Below are positions 1-5,464 of a stretch of 12,748 nt of DNA, in pieces. A program made the translations under genes and the position numbers. Where the stretch lies: assembly GCA_002319875.1 (NCBI GenBank), contig DCFS01000048.1:1-12748 (forward strand). The letters are read 5' to 3'. Below the pieces are notes generated by a model. The model saw only the letters and a program-made list of their open reading frames with translations. It was not told where the DNA came from and did no database searches. How positions within the stretch are numbered: position 1 is the first letter of the stretch; each line of letters begins with the position of its first letter. This DNA comes from Treponema sp. UBA1798. GTDB taxonomy: Bacteria; Spirochaetota; Spirochaetia; Treponematales; Treponemataceae.

Positions 1-743
1 CGCAGACGGTGATTTTAGGGGCCAGACTCGGAGAGCCTGTCGATCTGGATAAACAGATTGCTGCCAGTGACGAGCGGGCATTGCTGCTGCTTGAACGTGC
101 TCTGCGGCGGTATACAGCCGGGCAATTCTCAGGGGCTGTTGCCGATTTCGATACAGCTTTTATGACCCTGGAGCCTTTTTACAGAACAGCATACGCTAAC
201 GTTCGTGACCGTGCCTGGAAGCTTTGCACTGCGGTACCGGCGCAGGAGGGGAAAGATGCTTCCATATTACAGTATCAGAATATTACGGTTTCCGAAATGA
301 TGCTTGCAGCCCAGCAGACTTCTGATATTCTTTTTAATTATACTGCCGGGAAAAATCTTTCTGAAAAAGTTTTATTTAACAAATTAGCAGGGGCCGGTCT
401 CGTATCTCCCGTATCTGCCGCATTCAGTGCTGATACAGTCCTGACTGCCGACCAGAAAGCTACGAGAATTATCTGTGCCCGGTTTCTCTGGAATCTCTAT
501 ATCGCGGTGAAAAGCGAGCCAGCAGCAGCGCTCCGGTATTCAAAAATATACCGTAAAACCTCAGGCCTGAAGAGTCCCATACCGGATATTCCGCTTGACT
601 CTCCGGACTTTGACGCCGCTGCCGGCTGTGTTGAAGCAGAACTGATGGATCTGCCTGACGGCGTACATTTTTTTCCAGATCGTTCTGTTGATGCTGCTGA
701 TTTTTGCAGGTGGCTCTCTTATATAAAGCAGCCGGTCAGATGA
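1..743 (+). CDS. Hypothetical protein with SLH-like C-terminal repeats, 5' end outside window
   Basis: The reading frame is open to the left edge. A GTG at 9 could serve as a start, but no ribosome binding site can be seen with so little upstream sequence, so I treat the gene as 5'-truncated; it ends with TGA at 741-743. Counting from the GTG, residues 27-55 are helical and slightly TPR-like (a GQF..AV.DF..A pattern). Residues about 115-166 and 190-238 each resemble an S-layer-homology repeat: a helix, then a GLV or ELM turn, then a PDG..F.PDRSV.AADF-type loop and helix in the second copy. No signal peptide is visible because the N-terminus is missing. SLH domains usually act in cell-envelope attachment, so an envelope role is possible but is inference. 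The gene sits just upstream of the pgk promoter and probably ends its own transcript. The reading frame is well supported; the function is not. Confidence 0.7.
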   Translation, partial: QTVILGARLGEPVDLDKQIAASDERALLLLERALRRYTAGQFSGAVADFDTAFMTLEPFYRTAYANVRDRAWKLCTAVPAQEGKDASILQYQNITVSEMMLAAQQTSDILFNYTAGKNLSEKVLFNKLAGAGLVSPVSAAFSADTVLTADQKATRIICARFLWNLYIAVKSEPAAALRYSKIYRKTSGLKSPIPDIPLDSPDFDAAAGCVEAELMDLPDGVHFFPDRSVDAADFCRWLSYIKQPVR

Positions 744-756
744 AAATTGCTTATCG

Positions 757-785
757 TTGAACATTTCGTGAAAAGACATTATAGT
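757..785 (+). promoter_or_regulatory. Sigma70-type promoter for pgk-tpiA
   Basis: TTGAAC at 757-762 and TATAGT at 780-785 are separated by exactly 17 bases. Each box is one mismatch from TTGACA or TATAAT. Transcription would start near 792, giving a leader of about 47 bases before the pgk ATG. The leader ends in a strong ribosome binding site (AAGAAGGAG, 823-831). The gap 744-838 is the longest non-coding stretch upstream of pgk, which suits a promoter. This is a sequence match only. Confidence 0.65.
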
Positions 786-838
786 GAAACAAGATATCCT
801 ATATATCCATAAGAGTCCTAATAAGAAGGAGTTTTTCT

Positions 839-2107
839 ATGATCAAAACTGTAAAAGATGTAGATCTTAAAGGTAAACGCATTATCATGCGTGTAGATTT
901 TAATGTTCCTATGAAAGATGGCGTTGTACAGGATGATACCCGTATCATGGCAGCTCTTCCTACTATAAAGTACATCCTTGAGCAGAAACCGAGAAGTCTT
1001 GTTTTAATGAGCCATCTTGGTGATCCTGATAAGGATGTAAAAAAGGCTCAGGAAAAAGCTGAAAAAGCCGGCAAGACTTTTACAGAAGCAGATAAAGAAA
1101 AATTCATCAATGGTAAAAACCGTATGCATCCTGTTGCAGAATATCTTGAAAAAAAGCTCGGAAGCAAGGTCGTTTTTGCATCTGATGCCCTCGGCCAGAA
1201 GTCCGCTATTGATAAGCTTCCTGCCGGCGGAGTCATGATGCTTGAAAATACGCGCTTCCATAAAGAAGAAACAGCAAAAGATGCAGCTTCTCAGGAAAAG
1301 ATGGCAAAAGAACTTGCTTCCTACGGTGACATTTTTGTAAATGACGCATTCGGAACAGCTCACCGGGCACATGCATCAACAGCGACAATAGCAAAATTTA
1401 TGAAAGTCAGCGTCGGCGGTTTCCTTATGGAAAAAGAAGTCAGATATCTTGAGCCTATGCTTAAAAATCCCCCGGAGCCGATGGTTGCCATTATCGGCGG
1501 TGCTAAGGTTTCTTCAAAGATTGCAGTACTTGAGAGTCTTCTCAAAAGCGCATCAGCTCTTGTTATCGGTGGAGGAATGGCATATACCTTTCTTAAAGTG
1601 CAGGGGCACAAAGTAGGTAAATCGCTTGTTGAAGATGATTTTATGGATACTGCAAAAAAGCTTCTTGCCGATGCTTCTGCAAAGGGTGTAAAGGTTATTC
1701 TTCCCGTCGATCATATCGGTGCCGAAGCCTATGAAGCAGACTCTGAACCGATAGCAGTTACTGGAGTGGAAATCCCGGATAATCTGATGGCTCTTGATGT
1801 AGGGCCGAAAACTCTCGAATTGTATAAAAAAGAAATTGCAAAGGCAAAATCCATCATATGGAACGGACCTGTCGGCGTATTCGAGTTCGATTCTTTTGCA
1901 AAGGGAACTGAAACCGTTGCAAAACTTGTCGCGGAAGCTACCGGCCGTGGTGCCATGACGGTTGTCGGTGGTGGTGACTCTGTTGCTGCAGTTAATAAGT
2001 ATAACCTGGCTGATAAGATGAGCCATGTTTCCACGGGTGGCGGTGCTTCTCTCGAATTTCTCGAAGGTAAGACTCTTCCCGGTATCAGTGTTCTGGAAAC
2101 GAAATAG
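839..2107 (+). CDS. pgk: Phosphoglycerate kinase
   Basis: Cytoplasmic glycolytic enzyme that transfers phosphate from 1,3-bisphosphoglycerate to ADP, giving ATP and 3-phosphoglycerate. The 422 residues cover both domains. The N-terminal substrate side shows RVDFNVP (D20, N22), R35, SHLG (H59), the LENTRFH motif, and VNDAFGTAHRAH. The C-terminal nucleotide side shows GGAKVSSK, WNGPVGVFE, GGGD (377-380) and STGGGASLE (398-406). Two oddities are visible. The loop after H59 carries about 22 residues more than the human enzyme (roughly 64-95, rich in Lys and Ala). The arginine usually found in SHLGRP (R65 in human numbering) is Asp62 here. The start is set by AAGAAGGAG seven bases before the ATG, downstream of a good promoter. 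tpiA follows after 73 bases, so the two glycolytic genes are probably co-transcribed. Confidence 0.98.
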   Translation: MIKTVKDVDLKGKRIIMRVDFNVPMKDGVVQDDTRIMAALPTIKYILEQKPRSLVLMSHLGDPDKDVKKAQEKAEKAGKTFTEADKEKFINGKNRMHPVAEYLEKKLGSKVVFASDALGQKSAIDKLPAGGVMMLENTRFHKEETAKDAASQEKMAKELASYGDIFVNDAFGTAHRAHASTATIAKFMKVSVGGFLMEKEVRYLEPMLKNPPEPMVAIIGGAKVSSKIAVLESLLKSASALVIGGGMAYTFLKVQGHKVGKSLVEDDFMDTAKKLLADASAKGVKVILPVDHIGAEAYEADSEPIAVTGVEIPDNLMALDVGPKTLELYKKEIAKAKSIIWNGPVGVFEFDSFAKGTETVAKLVAEATGRGAMTVVGGGDSVAAVNKYNLADKMSHVSTGGGASLEFLEGKTLPGISVLETK

Positions 2108-2123
2108 ACTTTGTTTCCGGAAC
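2090..2123 (+). promoter_or_regulatory. RNA hairpin enclosing the pgk stop codon
   Basis: Bases 2090-2103 pair with 2110-2123 to give a 14-pair stem with two G-U pairs and a six-base loop. The pgk stop codon TAG (2105-2107) lies in the loop. No T-run follows, so it does not look like an intrinsic terminator. It could be an RNA stability or processing element, or could tune the expression of tpiA relative to pgk. The pairing is seen directly; the role is inference. Confidence 0.5.
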
Positions 2124-2129
2124 TGCTGG

Positions 2130-2157
2130 TTCAGAGATTTGCTTTGAATCTGCTGAA
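2130..2157 (+). promoter_or_regulatory. Second hairpin in the pgk-tpiA gap
   Basis: TTCAGAGATT (2130-2139) pairs with 2147-2157, giving ten pairs with one bulged G (2152) and a seven-base loop. It sits directly behind the hairpin at 2090-2123 and ends nine bases before the tpiA ribosome binding site (GTGAGGA, 2167-2173). The bases after it are only mildly T-rich (CTTCTTTG), so termination would be weak at best. Confidence 0.35.
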
Positions 2158-2180
2158 AACTTCTTTGTGAGGAAAATAGT

Positions 2181-2927
2181 ATGAGAAAACATTACATTGC
2201 CGGTAACTGGAAAATGAATACAACCAGAACTGAGGCTGTAAAACTGGCACAGGATCTGGTGAAAGAACTGAAGGGTAAAAGCAATACATATATGATAGCG
2301 CCTCCCTTTGTGTACCTTGATGCTGTTGCACAGGTACTGAAAGGAAGTTCTATAATTCTGGGGGCCCAGGATGTCGCCTCTACCGATAACGGGGCACATA
2401 CCGGTGAGGTTTCTGCTTCTATGCTGAAGGATATCGGTGTACGGACGGTCATTATCGGCCACAGCGAACGCCGTCATGAGATCGGTGAAAGCGATATGCT
2501 TATCAATGCAAAAGTGCATAAAACTCTCGCTTCAGACCTTGATGTCGTTCTCTGTATAGGAGAGCTCCTTGCTGAGCGTGAAGCCGGAAATGCAGAAAGT
2601 GTCTGTGCATTCCAGCTGGATGCTGACTTGTCCGGTGTAACGGCAGCGCAGATGCCGCATATAACAATCGCGTACGAACCGGTATGGGCTATTGGTACCG
2701 GAAAAACTGCAACCCCGGCTGATGCTGAAGAGATCCACCGGTTCATCCGGTCCCATGTGGCAAAACTGTATAATCAGCGGATTGCCGACGAACTGATCAT
2801 ACAGTATGGAGGTTCAATGAAAGCTGCTAATGCAAAAGAATTGCTTGCTGAACCTGATATTGACGGCGGTCTCATAGGCGGAGCTTCGCTTAAAGCAGAA
2901 ACCTTTGTTCCTATCTGTATACTGTAG
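2181..2927 (+). CDS. tpiA: Triosephosphate isomerase
   Basis: Cytoplasmic (beta/alpha)8-barrel enzyme interconverting dihydroxyacetone phosphate and glyceraldehyde 3-phosphate. The length of 248 residues is normal for the family. Visible catalytic residues are K11 in GNWKMN, H94 in IIGHSERR, and E166 in AYEPVWAIGTGK, which also begins the mobile loop 6 (about 167-177). Phosphate-binding glycines are at 210-211 (YGGS) and 233-234 (GGAS). The usual CIGE.L..RE stretch is present at 125-133. The start is set by GTGAGGA (2167-2173), seven bases before the ATG. The gene follows pgk at 73 bases and probably shares its promoter. A gap of about 190 bases with its own promoter separates it from secG, so tpiA likely ends the glycolytic unit unless transcription reads through. 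Confidence 0.98.
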   Translation: MRKHYIAGNWKMNTTRTEAVKLAQDLVKELKGKSNTYMIAPPFVYLDAVAQVLKGSSIILGAQDVASTDNGAHTGEVSASMLKDIGVRTVIIGHSERRHEIGESDMLINAKVHKTLASDLDVVLCIGELLAEREAGNAESVCAFQLDADLSGVTAAQMPHITIAYEPVWAIGTGKTATPADAEEIHRFIRSHVAKLYNQRIADELIIQYGGSMKAANAKELLAEPDIDGGLIGGASLKAETFVPICIL

Positions 2928-2959
2928 ATGCAAAAGTTTTTTGAGTAACAAATGACGGC

Positions 2960-2995
2960 CCGCTGTAATCTCCTGGTAACGTCTGATTATAGCGG
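2960..2995 (+). terminator. Inverted repeat downstream of tpiA, possible 3' end structure
   Basis: CCGCTGTAAT (2960-2969) pairs with ATTATAGCGG (2986-2995), giving ten pairs with one G-U across a 16-base loop. Only two T residues follow, so it is not a classic intrinsic terminator. Its place, 32 bases after the tpiA stop and before the secG promoter, suits a transcript end or 3' stabiliser. I see no open frame or RNA gene in the rest of 2928-3042. Confidence 0.3.
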
Positions 2996-3042
2996 TTCCG
3001 GCATGTACTGTACGTCAGTGCGAATATAACCTGCAAAGTTTG

Positions 3043-3071
3043 TTGACTTCATGCAGGCATTTCGTTATTAT
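3043..3071 (+). promoter_or_regulatory. Sigma70-type promoter for secG and downstream genes
   Basis: TTGACT (3043-3048) and TATTAT (3066-3071) are 17 bases apart; each differs from consensus at one base. The start of transcription would be near 3078, so the ATG at 3051 would lie outside the message. This favours the ATG at 3120 as the secG start. No convincing promoter follows until the window end, so this one may drive secG, the EIIA gene and the whole ATPase cluster. Confidence 0.6.
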
Positions 3072-3106
3072 AAAAGAAATATATTCCGGTTTTCCGACTG
3101 GATGGT

Positions 3107-3113
3107 TGTGGAG
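3107..3113 (+). promoter_or_regulatory. Ribosome binding site that sets the secG start at 3120
   Basis: TGTGGAG lies six bases before the ATG at 3120. The earlier in-frame ATG at 3051 has no purine-rich site upstream and overlaps the promoter. Confidence 0.6.
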
Positions 3114-3119
3114 TTCGCT

Positions 3120-3533
3120 ATGGGTACTGTTGGTATAATTCTTCTTGTCGCATTTGTGATAATTTGTATAGTGCTGGTATTTGTCGTAATGATACAGAAT
3201 GAGGAAGAAGGCATGGGTGGTCTGTTCGGAAGTAATACTTCTACTGCTTTCGGATCACATTCGGCCAGTGTACTGACCAAAACGACATTTGTTCTTGTTA
3301 CGCTCTTTATTGTAACCAGTTTCGTTCTGGCTATGCTCAATAAGAAACCGGCGGTACAGAAGGATCTTTCCGGAGTTGCTTCTGAAGTACAGCAGACACC
3401 GGAAGGAACTGCAACTCAGCCTGAATGGTGGAAAAATACCGCTCCTGCCGCTGCAGCTCCACAGACTTCACCGGTACCAGTGCCGGCGGATACCGGCGTC
3501 CCTGCGGCGACGACTACTCCGGTAACAAAGTGA
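3120..3533 (+). CDS. secG: Preprotein translocase subunit SecG
   Basis: Small inner-membrane partner of SecY/SecE that aids protein export. From the ATG at 3120 the product has 137 residues. Two membrane segments are clear (about 4-24 and 56-73). Between them lies the cytoplasmic loop typical of SecG: Q.EEEGMGGLFGS followed by a Ser/Thr-rich run. After the second segment comes an unusual tail (about 76-137), rich in Pro, Ala and Thr with one WW pair, that typical SecG proteins lack. A longer frame from ATG 3051 adds 23 basic and aromatic residues before the first membrane segment; I reject it because it overlaps the promoter and has no ribosome binding site. The stop codon overlaps the ribosome binding site of the next gene, so the two are probably translated together. 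Confidence 0.9.
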   Translation: MGTVGIILLVAFVIICIVLVFVVMIQNEEEGMGGLFGSNTSTAFGSHSASVLTKTTFVLVTLFIVTSFVLAMLNKKPAVQKDLSGVASEVQQTPEGTATQPEWWKNTAPAAAAPQTSPVPVPADTGVPAATTTPVTK

Positions 3534-3548
3534 GGAAGGCAGAATAGA

Positions 3549-4016
3549 ATGCTTGGACAGATTTTTCCGAGTGAAAATATTATCGTAAATCTGGAAAGCG
3601 AAGATAAGGATGAAGTTTTTGAAGAAATGGTTGAAGTCCTGGTATCCGTACAACCCCAGATTAACCGTGAAGAAGTCCTCGCTGCTCTCCGTCTGCGTGA
3701 AGCTAAAATGAGTACCGGTGTTATGCCGGGTATCGCTGTTCCTCATGCAATAAGTACTACAATAAAAGGACTCGCAGGCGCAATCGGTATCAGCCATAAA
3801 GGTATTGAATATGACGCTCTTGATGAGCATCCCGTTCATATTATTTTTATGCTGCTGTTTGCACCTCTGGAGACCGAACAGCATCTGCAGGTGATGAGGG
3901 AGCTTTCTGGAATACTGCAGATGCCTGATTTTACGAAAGTAATTACAAGTAAAAAAACGCCGCAGGAAGTACATGATGCGATCTGTGCTTTTGAAGCGGA
4001 ACTGGCAGGTTTATAG
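3549..4016 (+). CDS. Stand-alone PTS EIIA domain protein (fructose/PtsN type)
   Basis: A single PTS EIIA type-2 domain of 155 residues, the fold shared by fructose/mannitol IIA domains and the nitrogen-PTS protein PtsN. The phosphorylated histidine is H66 in PGIAVPHA, preceded by the family pattern R...MSTG. A second conserved histidine, H112, lies in EQHLQVMRELSGIL. No IIB or IIC domain is attached or nearby, so transport is unlikely to be its main job; lone EIIA proteins often act as phosphorylation-dependent regulators. GAGGAAGG (3532-3539), nine bases before the ATG, overlaps the secG stop codon. The gene lies between secG and the V-ATPase genes, which makes regulation of export or of the ATPase possible but unproven. 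A ptsN-like role is the best guess. Confidence 0.9.
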   Translation: MLGQIFPSENIIVNLESEDKDEVFEEMVEVLVSVQPQINREEVLAALRLREAKMSTGVMPGIAVPHAISTTIKGLAGAIGISHKGIEYDALDEHPVHIIFMLLFAPLETEQHLQVMRELSGILQMPDFTKVITSKKTPQEVHDAICAFEAELAGL

Positions 4017-4086
4017 AGTTTATAATTACAGTTATCATATTGCAAGTTTTACCAGAAAGAAAGATGCTGCAATTGCCAGGGTTAAT

Positions 4087-4094
4087 GATAGGAG
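4087..4094 (+). promoter_or_regulatory. Ribosome binding site that sets the ATPase subunit G start at 4102
   Basis: GATAGGAG stands seven bases before the ATG at 4102. The frame is open back to an ATG at 3973 inside the EIIA gene, but that ATG has no such site and its extra 43 residues are not coiled-coil. Confidence 0.55.
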
Positions 4095-4101
4095 TGTTTG
4101 T

Positions 4102-4413
4102 ATGGCAGAACATGAGATCAATGTTATAGATCATCTTCTGGATGTTGAAAAGGATGCTTCGGTTCTTGTATCGGATGCACAGATGGAATCAGCCAAAAGG
4201 CTGGCTTCAGCCCGCAGTCAGGCTGACAGTGAATACAAAAAGCAATATGATATACTCATTGCCTCTCTTGAAAACCAGTATAAAAAAGATGCAGAAACAA
4301 TTACACAAAAACATGCGGATGCGCTGAATTCATATAAGACTGCTGTGGAAAAAACCTCACGGGATTCTGCTGCATTTAACGGACTTCTTGATTCTTATCT
4401 GTTTACAGCGTAG
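4102..4413 (+). CDS. V-type ATPase peripheral stalk subunit G/H-like protein
   Basis: The 103-residue product is almost wholly helical, with spaced Ala, Lys and Glu residues typical of a coiled coil (about 8-90). It begins with an INVIDHLLDVEKDA stretch that recalls the I..I...E..A pattern of archaeal AhaH/subunit G. In V/A-type ATPases this protein pairs with subunit E to form the peripheral stalk that holds the A3B3 head still. Sequence identity in this family is low, so the assignment rests on length, coiled-coil character and position as first gene of an otherwise complete ATPase set. A start at 4102 is preferred because of GATAGGAG upstream. Subunit C follows after 14 bases. It could also be an unrelated coiled-coil protein, but no other subunit G candidate exists in the cluster. 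Confidence 0.75.
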   Translation: MAEHEINVIDHLLDVEKDASVLVSDAQMESAKRLASARSQADSEYKKQYDILIASLENQYKKDAETITQKHADALNSYKTAVEKTSRDSAAFNGLLDSYLFTA

Positions 4414-4427
4414 GGGCGTATCGCACT

Positions 4428-5450
4428 ATGATGGATCGTTCAAGCGCCTCTGCGTATGTAAATGCCAAAGCCAGCGGAATGCTGACAAAATCCTTTGTCG
4501 GAACACGGGCTTCGAAACTTTTTTCAGCCCGCTCTCTTCCTGAACTGTGGTCTCTTCTGTTTGGTACTGAAGTACCATCTGTACCTGAAGTTATGCTTGC
4601 CCAGAAAATTGAACAGAAGGCTCTGGACAATTTTATAGGCCAGTATCAGCGGCTGCTGGACAGTTATACGTATCCGGATGATGTAGCTGTCGCCCTGTTG
4701 CGTTTTTATGATTTCGATAATCTGAAGCAGATTGGTGCTGCCCTCGCAAACAGGGAAATGCAAATGCCTGTGCTGGCTGATATCGGTAAGTACAGTTTCC
4801 TTAATTATACGCGCTGGCCTGATATAGCTGCAATTACAAAACACACCCCGCTTGCATGGTATAATAAAGTACCTGAAATTGCAGACCAGCAGAAACTCGA
4901 TAACAGACTTGACCTGCAGTATATGCGGCTTGTATGGTCTTCTGTCTGTGAACTTCCCTCTGAAGAGCGGGAACCTGTTGAAAATTTCATTCTGCATGAT
5001 TTGTCAATGAAAAACATTATCTGGGCTTTACGGCTGAAAGTCTATTACGGAATGAAGGCAGACAGCATAATTCCCCAGCTTGCATTTGCTGATAAAGGTG
5101 CCGGGGCAGCAGATATTTTTGCCGGACAGGCAATGAAAATTCTCGACAAGGATATCAGTGCATGGAGCGACTGGTCAGACTGGAGATATGCAGATCTTCT
5201 TAATCCTCATGAAGAAGGTGTTGTTTGGACTATTGATCCCCGCTGGATAGAACAGGCATCCAGAAAAAAGCAGAATAATGAAGCTATGATGAAAATACAT
5301 CAGTACCCGCTGACGGCAATGGTCCCTGTTACGTGGTTCAGAATAAAGCAGAATGAACTTGACTGTATCCGTACAGCTACAGAAGGCCTGAGACTGAATG
5401 TCGATGTGTCCCAGGTGATGGAGTTTGCAGGAATAGGAAAACTAAAATAG
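4428..5450 (+). CDS. atpC: V-type ATPase subunit C
   Basis: Funnel-shaped protein that links the central shaft (D, F) to the membrane rotor ring of K subunits. The 340 residues match the family's usual length of about 320-350. Visible family traits are the N-terminal YVNAKASGML motif (10-19), the DFDNLKQIGAAL segment (94-105), a second repeat-like ENFILHDLSMKNIIWALR near 185-202, and a C-terminal helix with ELDCIRTATEGLRLNVD. There is no membrane segment or signal peptide, as expected. Two adjacent start codons are possible (4428 and 4431). The upstream AGGGG (4412-4416) overlaps the stop of subunit G and lies 11 bases away, a rather long spacing that suggests weak or coupled initiation. Subunit I follows after 14 bases. 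Confidence 0.92.
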   Translation: MMDRSSASAYVNAKASGMLTKSFVGTRASKLFSARSLPELWSLLFGTEVPSVPEVMLAQKIEQKALDNFIGQYQRLLDSYTYPDDVAVALLRFYDFDNLKQIGAALANREMQMPVLADIGKYSFLNYTRWPDIAAITKHTPLAWYNKVPEIADQQKLDNRLDLQYMRLVWSSVCELPSEEREPVENFILHDLSMKNIIWALRLKVYYGMKADSIIPQLAFADKGAGAADIFAGQAMKILDKDISAWSDWSDWRYADLLNPHEEGVVWTIDPRWIEQASRKKQNNEAMMKIHQYPLTAMVPVTWFRIKQNELDCIRTATEGLRLNVDVSQVMEFAGIGKLK

Positions 5451-5464
5451 GTCGAGGTAATAAA

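Noticed and set aside
1553..2026. Antisense open frame of 157 codons opposite pgk
   Set aside because: Cys- and Phe-rich product with no motif; explained by codon use of pgk on the other strand.
2928..2947. T-run after the tpiA stop as an intrinsic terminator
   Set aside because: The six T bases follow only a tiny CAAAA/TTTTG self-complement, with no GC stem before them.
3991..4068. Possible promoter before subunit G (TATAAT at 4021-4026; TTGAAG at 3991; TTGCAA at 4040)
   Set aside because: TTGAAG and TATAAT are 24 bases apart. The TTGCAA box has only GATGCT at the right distance. No pair has both good boxes and a 16-18 base spacer.
3973..4101. Upstream extension of the subunit G frame into the EIIA gene
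   Set aside because: The extra 43 residues are not coiled-coil, overlap EIIA in another frame, and the ATG at 4102 has a good ribosome binding site.
4524..4997. Antisense open frame of 157 codons opposite atpC
   Set aside because: It shadows a conserved gene, has low-complexity composition and no family resemblance.
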